A stretch of DNA of 64,000 nt, from contig CAJNDS010002449.1 in the NCBI GenBank assembly GCA_905221605.1, positions 312,001-376,000 on the forward strand, in the 5' to 3' direction. The position numbers and the translations under genes are program-made. Origin of the DNA: Symbiodinium natans. Taxonomy: Eukaryota > Sar > Dinophyceae > Suessiales > Symbiodiniaceae. The notes beneath the pieces are model-generated. The model was given only the letters and a program-made list of their open reading frames with translations, was not told where the DNA came from and made no database searches. Positions 20,443 through 31,500 of the stretch are shown in pieces (the first letter of the stretch is position 1; each line of letters begins with the position of its first letter).

Positions 20443-23400
20443 CTAAACACAGAAGCTCTTCCGGATCAAAAATGTAAGCATTCCGGTAGCCAGCTATGTT
20501 GAGAGTTGCACAATAGGCAGTGCCAAGGCACACCGCTCTTCCACAGTCTGCCGGAGCTACAGTCCCTGAACCTGCTTTCGACCTCCGCCTCAGCCAAACA
20601 TGCCCTCCGTCCTGCAAACCGGGCAAGCAAGCTTTCAGAACCGAAGCCCCAAGAAAACACTCTGGCTCGAAACCGCCATGTCCACCTCCGCATCTTCCCT
20701 TGGTGGGGCTGGAGGACCTGTGAGTTCACTTGCTGCTGTGAGCTCTGTGAGCATTGCATCGAGCCAGATTTTGGCTCAAAAATTAGCTAGGTTTTGACTT
20801 GTAGCGACCTCATCTTCCCGGCTTGGGTCTGCAGATATTTCGCCAGTCTGTCTCCAATGCCGACACTTTCAAGACCCGCCTGCACCAAGACCCAGGTCGG
20901 CAGCAAGGCCGAAAAGGCTGCCTGGCCTTGAAATCAACACTGCAAGCATGGCTGCTACAGGGGCCGAGCATTCACAGTTCCAATGGGCGCACTTCTCACA
21001 GGCTCTCACAGGCTGCAAACGACTCGCAGGGCAAACTACAGAAGCAGAAGGGCCCAAAAGCACGCCTCTGGCGACTAAGGGGTGGACTGATGCGGCCGGG
21101 AATTCGGCATCGCCTGTCCCAAGAGCTGCTGACATCACAAGTCTGGAGACAGGCGCTTGCAAAACGCACCGTCTGTCGAGCTCATTCCCTGGGTGCCCAA
21201 AAGGAGCATCCTCAACCCGAGCCGAACACCGATGTCATTCTCAACTGGCACAATGCACTCTGCAAGAGTCTAGACATCCACGTGTGTAATTGAGGGCTGA
21301 AGCTGATAGGGATTCAGGGCAACATTTGGGGTTTCGTCAGTTCTCCCTAAAACAGGCCCAACTCAGGCAGACTCAGGATCTGGTAAGCAGCTTGCACGGC
21401 CTCGATAGTTTAGGGTTATATAGGGTTTAGGGTTTAGGGTGGGCTTCCCCGACATCTTAAACGATCTCAAAAGCCCCCCCAATCTTGGCACCTCTTGCGC
21501 AGCGGGCGGTCGCACTGTGCCTAGGTTCGGACTTCTTTCGGTTTGACAACCGGCCCGGACGGGGATCTCAGAACATGCCATGGAGTCTACAGTTTTGTGT
21601 TTGTACTGCGGACATGGAGGGCTCTCAACACCGCACTGGGCCGCTGGCCTCCATACCGGCTGGAAGGAGGCTTTGGCCCCGCACCGATGCCAGGGCTTCC
21701 ACCTTCAGGACATCTCAGGCTGATCGGACTGTGGACCCCCCGTTTCCCCTACGAAGCCCTCCAGTGCGGACTCTCAAGTACGGCAACATGTCGGCGAGCT
21801 TGCTAGGCCTGCACCCGTTCTTTCTCGACCCCAAAAACACGGAGAGCACAAGATGAACTGAGGTGTTCCATGAGCAACTAGCGTTGAGTCAATAGGCCTT
21901 AGAGGAATCTTTCAAAGTGCGGATGTGTCACTCGTAGCTCTGCAGCTGGGATGAGCTGGCTCGCACACTTATTGAAGGATGGATCACTTGCCTTCAACAA
22001 TGAAAGGTCTCATTCTCAACTCCCAGCAACCCACGTGGGTTCAATGCTGCCCAGCAGACGGGCTTCACTGACGGGGCCCCCGGCCACGCTCCCGCAAGGA
22101 CAGTGCCGAGGCGCCTGCCGAGCGCGGCGTTTGCAACGGTAAGGTTAGCATAGGCTTCGCAACATCTGATAAAGGGTTGAAACCAAATACGCGACACTTC
22201 ACAAGACTTCGAGTCCATGTTCGTAGCAACTCGTAACAGTTCGCGTCGATTCCATCAAAAGCCTGCTCTTCTTGAGCATTCTTTAGCAAACCCTTTTTGC
22301 CTGACATCTTTCCTGTGAGGACCGTACCAATAGCCCACAACATTCCAAAGTCGCGCCTCGGCCATTGACGGCATTGGGCGGCGCAACCCGACGCTGCGAC
22401 CTGAGAGAAATCGAACCGATGGGGAGACTCTCTGAGACGCGAGGATTAACGTTGTTTCACGGCATCGGCAAAAGCAGATCGTCCAAGCTACCGGCAGAGC
22501 TCCGGATTGAAAAAAGGCTTCGAAGCTCCAAAACACAAACAGTTCCGAGATGTTGCCCCCGTTCGCAACCCTGAACAAGCAACACACCTTACCTGAAACT
22601 GGCTTTAATGCAGGGAGGCTGTCTCAAAAGCAGCTGGCTGGGGGCCAGAAAAAGAACATCCCAAGGCAATTCGTATGCAGCATGCCTGCTTTAGCGAAAA
22701 CCGAGGGCAATGACATCCCAAATCCGAAGCCGCTCCATATCTCGAGATTCCAAACCAGGATGCCCTGGGGACGGCGTCCGCTCGCGGCTGCGACTGCCAC
22801 CAGCCGGCCGCCTGAAAATCGATGCCAGGCTGCAAGGCTAAAGTTTCGAGCTTCTTGGGCTGGGGGAGGGCTGTTGCAAGCAACGTCTGTGTGGGTGATC
22901 GAAGGACAAGACGAGGCTTGTACAAAAAAAATGGGATGCGTCTGCACCCGTTTCGAATAACAAGTTGAACCCACGGCGCTCAACATCGAAATCACGGCCT
23001 CCCATGATTCAATGATGCTCGTGCAGGAATCATGTGCCATGAGCCGAGGCCAGAGCCGATAGGGTGACACCGAGGGCGAGTACCCTTCACGGGTTCCTCC
23101 CCATGTGGACGTGGGACGCTCACGCTCTTGTGGACTGATTCGGAATTGCAGGGCAGTAGAGTCAATAGAGAGTTCACGACGTTCACGATGTTAACCAAAA
23201 GGGTTCCGGGTTCCTGTCGGGTTTGCGGCTGCACAGTGTACCTATTCAAAAAGCTCCATATCACCCCAAGACCCCGCGCCACAGCCAATGCCTTCGTCAC
23301 GCCCGTAGCCTGGGGAGCCCGAGTTGTTGAGGCCCGCGGACCTGCTCTTCGACTTTCGCGCAGCATGGGAACATTCAAGCTTTGAGAAGCGAAAGCAGTG

Positions 23401-23620
23401 ATGCAGAACAATGCCAGCTTGTGGCCGGGTCAAATGCCTAGTCTTTGCTGGGTGGAAATTGTCTTGGAGAAATCGCCTATTCGAATGGCACATGCGTGAG
23501 TAAGAACATATGCGTACACTTAGAGGAGAACTTCCCTATGTGTGCTTCCCAAAACCATCCCCCCGATCCGAATCAAGATGCAGGAGCTGGTTTCGGCCCA
23601 TCGCCAAGGAGACACTGCAA
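20443..23620. other. No gene recognised; telomere-like tract at 21,413-21,441
   Basis: Short overlapping open frames only. A degenerate TTTAGGG tract lies at 21,413-21,441. A minus-strand frame near 22,930-23,060 (SIIESWEAVISMLSAVGS) looks protein-like but has no recognised family and no clear splice sites. Confidence 0.4.
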
Positions 23621-25009
23621 TCAGTCCACGCGACTGCGCTTGGCGGCCCTCTCAGCCTCTGTCTCTTCGGCCTCAGGCTCCTCGTCCTCTTCCAAAACGG
23701 AAAGGGATGGCTTCCAGACCTGGAGGGTACAGTCCTCACCCACCGAGCACATAAGGAGGTCCTCCATGGAGGTCCAATCAAAGTCCAGCATCCCCTGCCG
23801 GTGGCCTGAGTGGATGAAGCAGACCTCCGGTGCCTGGTCATCCTCGTCGCCCTCGTCGCCCACATCACACGGCCGGGGTGCGAGGTTCCAGATGATGGCA
23901 TCGCCATCCTGGGAGCAGGTGGCGAGCAAATTGCTGGCCGAGATCTCTGCAAACTTGGCCCCGACGGCAGGGCACCACTGGATCTGGAGCACCTCGCCCT
24001 TGTGGCCTGGGAGCGTCCTCATCGGCAGCTTGAAAGCCCTGAGGTCCCAGATGTTCACCATCGCGTCCTTACCACCAGTGGCCAGCAAATGCTGGTCACT
24101 GGGGCTCCAGTCGACGGTCAAGCACTCTGCCCCCGCTGCCAGCAGCTGCGACTTGGACAAGGCCTCCCTCACGTCCCAGATGGCAATACCACAGTCCTCC
24201 CCAACCGTCGTCAGCTGTGGGCTATGCTTCGAGAAGCTCAGGTCGTTGAGGGGGCCATCATGCGCCACGGTATCAAACAGAGGCTTTGCTGATTTGCCCG
24301 GTGCTTCGGTGTCCCAGAAGGACAGGGACCCGTCGTTCCCACCGGTCGCCAGCCATGAGGCAGACAAAGGGCTCCAGGCCAATGCGAAGCCATCCACTGC
24401 CTCAGCAGAGTACTGAAAGCTTCCCAGCTTCACTCCCATTCTCTCCTTGCCTTCTTCGGACCTCTTGTAGTCAAAGAGGGTCACCACACCCGAGGAGCCC
24501 TTGGCAGCCAGCAACTGTGGCTTGGAAGGGCAGGACACAAGGCGATTCACATCGGAGTCGTGAGCCATGCGGGTCAAAAGTCGCAGGGGCGCCTCATTAC
24601 CCTCATTGTGGAGGGGCCTCGCACCGAAGCCGCAGGAGTCACGGAGGCCTTCCACACCCCAGCTCCTCCACGGGTCACTTGCGAGCTCACTGTCTGCTAC
24701 ACATGTCAACTCCGCGACGACGATTTGGGACTGGGAGCCACTTTCTCCGTTTGTGGCTTGTGTGCCAAAGGCCAAACGGGTACATTCCTCATCCGCCTCA
24801 TCAGCAAGCCACCGCACGGAAAGAGCAGGGCTCTGCATGCCGAACTCCAAGAAGATATCGTAAAGCAAAGGTGCGTTCCGGCGCCACCGCATGATCTCAT
24901 CGAAGGTGCGGTTGCCATCCACCAGGATCTCATCCCCAATGACTCCCATGTCCTCTCCAAGGGCCTGTGCCAGAGCAGCGGGGTCAAGCTCTCTGCCCTC
25001 GTCCGCCAT
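23621..25009 (-). CDS. RBBP4: RBBP4/MSI1-type histone-binding WD40 protein
   Basis: A 462-residue uninterrupted ORF with a true ATG and a TGA stop. Residues about 35-70 (WRRNAPLLYDIFLEF...ALSVRWL) match the N-terminal histone H4-binding segment of RBBP4/MSI1/CAF-1 p48 proteins. Six or more WD40 blades follow, with the expected HxxxV...D and WD endings (GNDGSLSFWD, GEDCGIAIWD, GKDAMVNIWD, SQDGDAIIWN, GEDCTLQVWK). The last blade is preceded by an acidic loop and FIHSGH, a signature of this family. The C-terminus is acidic and then basic (KRSRVD). Such proteins carry H3-H4 in chromatin assembly, deacetylase and Polycomb-type complexes in the nucleus. Length is close to the usual 410-470. GRWD1, a related acidic WD40 protein, is the main alternative. 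It has no intron, unlike its neighbours. Confidence 0.9.
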   Translation of the reverse strand: MADEGRELDPAALAQALGEDMGVIGDEILVDGNRTFDEIMRWRRNAPLLYDIFLEFGMQSPALSVRWLADEADEECTRLAFGTQATNGESGSQSQIVVAELTCVADSELASDPWRSWGVEGLRDSCGFGARPLHNEGNEAPLRLLTRMAHDSDVNRLVSCPSKPQLLAAKGSSGVVTLFDYKRSEEGKERMGVKLGSFQYSAEAVDGFALAWSPLSASWLATGGNDGSLSFWDTEAPGKSAKPLFDTVAHDGPLNDLSFSKHSPQLTTVGEDCGIAIWDVREALSKSQLLAAGAECLTVDWSPSDQHLLATGGKDAMVNIWDLRAFKLPMRTLPGHKGEVLQIQWCPAVGAKFAEISASNLLATCSQDGDAIIWNLAPRPCDVGDEGDEDDQAPEVCFIHSGHRQGMLDFDWTSMEDLLMCSVGEDCTLQVWKPSLSVLEEDEEPEAEETEAERAAKRSRVD

Positions 25010-26107
25010 CGGGTTCAGCTCTTGGAGAGACGATGCACTGGTCTGTCTCGCCTATCAGCAACGAATATAAGGTAAGCAACACGGTAACGGACACGTCCAT
25101 ATGCTGCCATGCTAACTATACACGACGGTGCATGCACTGGTCTCGTGTCATGAGGCCTGCCTCTCTGTCAGCGGCTCCCATCTCTTGAACCGAAAGGTAG
25201 ATCACGATCTTTACAGGGAGCCAATCTACGTGCATGCGACGCAACAAGGAGACCGGCAAATCCCACACGGCACAAAAAGTGAGGAAATCTGAGATGTTAA
25301 ACCTCTCAAAACACGAGGACTTGTGTCAGCTTGTGTCAAGGGCCTAGGATCCTTCTCTTGCTCAGGCCTTCTTCCCAGTGAGTCGCCCCGCTGCGGCTGC
25401 CCAGGTGAAGGCCTTTCAAGAAGCCAACTCTGGGCCTAGGGCTGTTGACTTAGGATTCCAAGCTCTCAACTCGAACAAAAAGCCCAAAAAGTAATCCGAC
25501 TACCACCCGCCAACGCGCCAAAAGCTCGGCCTCTCGAAGCCCTAAAAAACCCTTCGGGCTTCGGGTCGAGCCATAACTGCTTTCGTGCGCAGGTGAACTG
25601 AAGACGCGATCAGTGGGCTAATGTCCACATGGGAATATGGGAAACGGGGAATCAGCAGATGTCGGTGGCAATAGCCCCTTGCCTAGCGCGTTGTGCAGCA
25701 TTCTCTTTTTACTTCCAGCGGAAAAGACTGCTGCTTTAACTATGCATCGTTGAGGATGCGTGGCTTTAAGGCTTGAACTTTGCCGGACCTGTGACACGCA
25801 AGAAGGCTTAGCCACTTTTAGGTTGACAGCACCTCATGCCCAACACCTGCAATCCTACATCAAATATGTCTCCTAGCCACGTGTCATAGAGACCCTATGA
25901 AACATCCTTTCCACACGAAACCGGAGGAGCACCTCCCGCGGCGCTGCAGAAAGGAGCTCGGCGAGGGCGTGCGCCTGATTGGGGTATTGGCCTGGTATAA
26001 AACTCTTTAATATGATGAATATAACACTATATGATATATGATATTACATTATTATGTTTTACTATGAGTAGATTAGCATATTCATATAGGGGGGCATCTT
26101 TGAAGTT
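25010..26107. other. No gene recognised; AT-rich patch
   Basis: Flank 5' of the histone-chaperone gene. No relict spliced-leader sequence was seen in the first 100 bases upstream of its ATG. About 25,995-26,095 is strikingly AT-rich (ATATGATATATGATATTAC), unlike the surrounding DNA. Confidence 0.5.
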
Positions 26108-26225
26108 GTAGGCTTCTGCTCCATGATCTGACAGCCGTGGACGAGACAGATGTGGGCGTGTCGATTAAGGCTTTGGCGATCTTTACCATCGGCGTGGCTG
26201 GGCTAGTGCCGGGAAATTTAGGGGC
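26108..26225 (+). CDS. Candidate exon, transporter-like membrane segment
   Basis: The plus-strand frame reads HDLTAVDETDVGVSIKALA and then IFTIGVAGLVPG. An acidic lead followed by a hydrophobic helix resembles the first membrane span of ZIP metal transporters, but this rests on one segment. No HxxxE or histidine-rich exon was found downstream. If real it would be the only host gene here on the plus strand. Confidence 0.2.
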
Positions 26226-26489
26226 GCAAATGCTTAAAATACTAAGTTTTCGAGCGGCTATAAGGAACCGCAGAGCCCTATTCCTGAAACATTATAACTT
26301 TTGCAATCCCACTGACCTGGTGATGCATGGAGAGCAATTTTCGGGATTGAACCGTGCTTCAAAAGCCAACGGCGACCGCCTACAACATATCACCACGACC
26401 ACACTTAGCAAGAAGCCTTCAAGATTCAGGGGCGTCTGCCCAACTTTTCCTGTAGTCTTCCACCAGCCCAGGCTACCACTAAACCCGCA

Positions 26490-26527
26490 ACCCTAAACTG
26501 CCCTAAACCCCAAACCCTAAGACCCTA
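26490..26527 (-). repeat. Telomere-like CCCTAAA tract
   Basis: Five degenerate CCCTAAA-type units (CCCTAAACTG, CCCTAAACC, CCAAACCCTAAG and neighbours), about 90 bp from the second foldback element. The first foldback copy also has telomere-like tracts close by. Confidence 0.7.
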
Positions 26528-26618
26528 CACCCATGTCTCGGCGGCCCCCACTCGCGTGACGAGGCTGCTGACGAGGCTCGGCTGGTGGGCCTCTCTGATG
26601 AAACGAAGGACAATGTCC

Positions 26619-26721
26619 ATTGGGATGTTCCCCCTTAAACTTACAGTCCTTCATGGGGATTGTAGTACCCCCGATAAAAACCCCTATTAAGGACTGTTGG
26701 TATAATGGGGAACATCCCAAT
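26619..26721. mobile_element. ~103 bp foldback (palindromic) element, copy 2
   Basis: An exactly symmetric palindrome centred at 26,670. Outer arms ATTGGGATGTTCCCC (26,619-26,633) and GGGGAACATCCCAAT (26,707-26,721) are perfect complements. Inner arms ACAGTCCTT (26,643-26,651) and AAGGACTGT (26,689-26,697) are too. It shares arms and spacing with the copy at 9536-9636. It has no coding capacity. Confidence 0.8.
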
Positions 26722-28670
26722 CCATGACATAGCTTGGGTGTTGTCGGTTGCCAGCACTGGGGCGCACCAGACCCAGGGTCCACATGCGTCTGAATCATAA
26801 GTCTTCAGGAGGCTTCGGTTGGACGAGGATCTTGAGCAGAGCGCTTTCGAAATCGGTGGATATCTCGACTACTCAACTCTTCTTTTCGCGGTTCCAGATG
26901 GCTCCGACCCCTACCCCTTCGAGGCATGATCAACCCCTAGCCCTTCGAAGCATGACAACCGATTGCCGCTGCTTGCAAGTGACCAGACTAGTCAGACAAA
27001 GAGATACGTTGCTGCATTTTTTTATGTGCCCGCACATTGAAATCATAAGGGGTACCGATAGATCAGTACCCCAAAACTTTGCACCCCTTCCTTGCATAGC
27101 GTGCAGGGCCTGGAGGGTTTGATGGTCGAAGCGGCTTCAGGTCTTTGTTGTGGTTTCGAAGGCTTAGGTCTTGCATCTGCAACGCCATGGAAGTTGAATT
27201 CTCGCTCTGAGTCCGTCTACTTGGCATGAAGAGGTTTCGGGCCCAATTTCGGCCAAGCCTGAACTGCTCATCCAGCAATGCGCCACGACGTCACTACGTG
27301 CGCAGGAACTCCTCTCCACCTCAACCCCGCCCCTCCTGGGCGGCGGCCGCGAGGCGGGCCGAGAACTCGAGAGGGGCCTAGAAAGGTTGGACACATGCGC
27401 TCTGCACATGATTGTGATTGTGAGTATTATAGTTATGATTCTGATAATAATTCTTATTATTATTACGATTATGATTCTTACGATTCTGATCATTTGTCTT
27501 ACTATGATTACGATTATCACCATGCTGCGTCATGTTGCTAAGTGCTTCAGAGAGAGCTCATTCCAGGAGGCTATCTGGAAATCCTACAACTGCGACAACT
27601 AGGTGGTTCTCGGAATTCTTCCCCCAGAAGCAAGAGGCTCAGAAGCCCCCTACGCCCTACAACACCAACCCTCAACGCTACGAAGGCACTCCCACGAGCA
27701 GTATTTCGATGTCTCAAGCCTAGATGGTGGCCGTGCCCTTTCCGCAGACGGGGTCCGCGAGACGGGCCGAGACCTGGCTGTCAATGGGTTTCTAACTTTC
27801 AGGGCTTGGACAAAGCTGGGAAGATGTGGATGCTCAATGGACTGTAATAGGATTTTCAGGGGTTTGTAGTAGTGGTTGATGAAAAAATACTGCTTTCTGT
27901 GATTCGACTTGCGATTTGGCTCAGGTACGGGAGTTGCAGGAATCAATCCCACCTGTCCAGTGGGTGTTGTGGCTTAGAATCTCGCTAAGAATGAAGAGCA
28001 CCGCTTCGAAGTGCTGATGCTGTGGATGCCCTATCAGGCAAGGATGCCTTCTGCTTCAACACACCGATCTTTCTCACCCGCCCTTGCGTGTTTCAGCCTC
28101 TGCACTCACCCACAATCCCAGACATAGATGTGTTCGAGGGGTCCATGGCTAAGACTCTACCGGCAACACTCACATGGATCATGGTACATACTGACAGCAC
28201 TGACCCTGCACAGCACTGCACTGTACCTGAATTCTGATGCTGCAGTGCCTCTCGGCAGAAGGCCCACGTCCTATCCGAGCTGCCAGGGTTCGCTTCTCCT
28301 GGTCATCGGAGTTATAGTCACGACGCATTTACTGCCTTTTCGTGTGAAGCCCAGCGAATGAAAACGATTGGATCAAGCCCGTTAGGTATTTGAGGATTGT
28401 ATACGTACGGCCATCCTTCTTTGACAGGGCATGGGCAAAAAGACTGATCCTGCGAAGCCACTCCTGCGATCAAGCTAATTTTGGTGAAGTCAGGTGTCTG
28501 TTGAGGAAGTGCCACTCCCCTTGATCAACTACTTGCTTGGGAGGACACCTCCTGCTCACCTCCCTCTCACCCGTGTAGGACCGTTGCTCAAACGGCAGCC
28601 CAGCTCCAAGATCCTCCCGCAAGCCTAGGACTCGACTAACCAAGCCTGATTCCCAAACCACATTAGCCGA
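26722..28670. other. No gene; AT-rich GAT/TAT repeat at 27,408-27,526
   Basis: An imperfect array of GAT, TAT and ATT triplets covers about 27,408-27,526. Its open frames read as Ile/Val or Asp/Tyr runs and are dismissed. The rest contains only short frames without recognisable content. Confidence 0.5.
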
Positions 28671-28689
28671 AATAGCATCCTGCATCACG

Positions 28690-31500
28690 AGTCCCTAACT
28701 CTTTCTTTGCCTCTTCCAGCTTCTTCAGCTGAGCCTGGAGTCGATCCGCCTCCAGGGTTCCAGGTGTTCGGCTTCGTTCGTTGTTCGCGTTTCCGAAAAC
28801 AATCCTGAAAGCAGAAGGCGATGAATCGCTAGGACTGTAAGTCCACACAACCTGGCTAGCTGGCCGAGCCACACGGCTTGCTTTTGGGCTCATCTCAATC
28901 AATGTTGACGAGCTAGATTACTGCATCTTATGTTTGATAACAAACATTGGCGAAGGCTCACGGCAGTTGGATCTTTGCATCATATGCTTGTGCCTTCTGA
29001 GAGCAGAAGAAGCCACGTGCCATAACAAACATGCAGCTAAAATTGCACAAATCAAATCAAAGTATACGAAGAGAAGAAGTGCACTATTTGTCTGTCCGAT
29101 AACAGCGGCGCCATTCGTACAATGAAGCACCCTTTTGGCCCCCTGAGCCACGAAGCCTTCTTTCAGAAGCATCCCTAACCCTTTTGGCCACGTTGGGCCT
29201 TCTGCCGCTCCGCCCGCAGCTCTGCCGCTTCCTTCTCGCGCGAGCGCTTTTGCGCCAGCCTTGTCAAGGTGAGCTTATGCTTAACATGCAATGAGTAATT
29301 GCTCCTTTCTTGGTTGGGTCCCAGGCCACTTTCATGTACTCCAAAGCAGCCAAATAACAACAATTCTAGTCCTGAACTATCAAAAAGCTGGACTTGCTGA
29401 CTGCCAGACACACCCACCTGCCTTGGACTAAAACAACAACAACCGTCTGGGGCCGTGTCTCTCTTTGCTTCAGTTCGTCTTTGAGGCTCTTCACCTCTGC
29501 CTGGTCATTCCGCCACACACAGATGGACCCTTGCAGCAGGCCTTCTACCTGAAGAAGCCGAAAGCCTCAAAACCCTCAAAACCTTCTGACACAAACCAGC
29601 AAACCTGCCGATGTGCAAAGGCGCAGTTGTCACGGTGATCCCTCTTCCAAGTACCCTGCAGTGGCATTTCCACCCATAATACTTTTTAAGCGAAAGACAA
29701 GCGAGAATACACCCTTCCCCATCTCCTCCAAATCCTCCAAGAACTCTCCAAGCGCTCCGAGGCTTTTCGAAAGCTTTTCGAAGGCTTTTTTTGGGCCCTC
29801 GCCTTGGACCGCGTCAGCTCCGCCTTCAGCCGTGACACCTCAAATCACTTTGGTTCAGCTTCGAGGTTAAAGTTAAAGCTTGTAAAGCTTCATCTGCAAA
29901 CCCGCGGATGGGTAATGCTTGGCAGGCAACTCCCGAACTTCATATGCCGAACCCTGGATGCTCGGGTGCTTATACGTCCAGCCTCCTCTGCACGGGCATG
30001 GTCTTGTTGACCTGTCCAGATGACAGCAAATTCGCACGCTGTCGAACCGTTCAGGATTTTCAAGAATGAGGATGCTTAGGCGTTCTGTCGGCGAAAGGAT
30101 TCAGGACTGAAGTTGTCCGAATCTGAACTTAAGGGCTGATGTTCCGCATAAGAGGTACACGCACGTACCGAATCAGCAGTTCCTCACCCCCAGCTATGCT
30201 AAGCCCTGCAACTCGAGTCTAAGCGACTGAAAGCCAAGGAAGGCTCAAAAATCCTAAGTAACAATTCCCACCTGCAGTGCGTAGGCGGAGCTCAGCACGA
30301 AGCTGCTCGGCTTCCTCACAATGGACTCACGGCAGAGTCGCTTCGAGGCGTGGGGGATTGGAAAATCCCGCTCCACTTCGGACACAACTCTGAGAATCCG
30401 CTCGACAACAAGAACACGACGTCATCCTCAAGTTCAAAGCCCTAAACCCCCGCTTACTGCATGCCATGGAGGGAGGCATCCATGGTCATAAGAAGCTAGT
30501 TAGGCCCGGCTGTGTGAGCACAAAGCTGTCAAGCGCAAAGTGCAAGAAGAATGGTCTTAGAGTCGCTGCAGCCCTGGATGACCTGCATAAACGAAGACTG
30601 TAGATTGAATCAAACCGCTATCCCCAGCTCCAGAAGCCAAACAACCGTCCACAAAACGCGTCCTAAGTCCCCCAGGAAAGTTTGCGTCCTTCTGCATCGC
30701 ATGTAGGTTGTCCGTCCTGCGGCATGACCACGTAGGCAAATCGGCCCGCAAAGTTCGTCCCTCGTAACCCAATGCCGACGAACATGACTAACCACTGAGG
30801 CTACGGCAGCTGCTTATTGTGGAGGTGCAACTTTGCCAAGCGCTCGTCGTCCTGAGCTGGCAACCTCACAAAGACCTTGGACCCTTGGGGACATGGTCTT
30901 TGCAGATGAGTCTGCTGGCTGAGGCATGAATCATAAAAGCCAAGTAGCCACGGCATCTGGAGGAGGGGGAGGCTTGTGCACCTCAGGCGCCCAGAGGGTT
31001 TTCAGCTGCGCTAGCAGCCTCTAGGAGTCTAGCATGCAGTTGATCCCGAGGCCTGTTTGGAGACTGTAAGGACTGTAAGGCTGTTCGGTAAATGGACCCC
31101 TAAGCCGCGTGAGTCATTCAACGGTTGTGCCGGCGTTGGCACCCTTTTCAGCCTTGGACTCACAGGCCCTATATAGACTCGTACCCTCATAAGCGCGAGG
31201 CCGTCCACCACCCGAAACAACACCAGAAATCCTTCCTTATCCAGCTTAAAGCCGGCCAACGCCCGAAACCCGCAACCTTCCTGGCCCCTGGCCTTGGGCC
31301 CTTCGGCCTGCATCTGCGAGATGGTCTCCTGGGCCTCTGAAAGCTCAGATCGAAGCCGTGCCACCTTGGGGGCGGTTTTCCAGGGGAGAACTCAGGGGTT
31401 CCAACATGTTCCCAGGCAGAAGAACCGGATGTCCTCTACAAATCTGGCTTGGGCAGCTGCCATGTCTATGCGGGAAGCGAAAGGTCTCAAAGGTTGCTAG
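28690..31500 (-). CDS. Coiled-coil protein of unknown function, many short exons
   Basis: A series of minus-strand frames behind good acceptors, each rich in Leu/Glu/Lys/Arg with heptad spacing. They are: about 31,440-31,490 (AAAQARFVEDIRFF); 31,277-31,364 (VARLRSELSEAQETISQMQ, donor GAAG/GTTGCG); 30,272-30,314 (EAEQLRAELRLRTA, donor GCAG/GTGGGA); 29,838 downward (VSRLKAELTRSKARA); 29,548 downward (VEGLLQGS, then EVKSLKDELKQRE, acceptor TTCTTCAG); about 29,180-29,255 (RLAQKRSREKEAAELR); and 28,804 downward (IVFGNANNERS, then DRLQAQLKKLEEAKKE, acceptor TTTCAG). The shared strand, style and spacing argue for one gene. Not all phases were reconciled, so some exons are missing or misplaced. No family is recognised. 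It is probably a structural or scaffold protein. Confidence 0.5.

Noticed and set aside
20761-20780. GCCAGATTTTGGCTCAAA, similar to the end of the dinoflagellate spliced leader
   Set aside because: It has two extra bases inside the core, lacks the leader's first part and final G, and no coding region follows, so it may be chance.
22370-22445. tRNA-like phrase (GAGAGAAATCGAACC)
   Set aside because: No matching acceptor stem or anticodon arm could be built around it.
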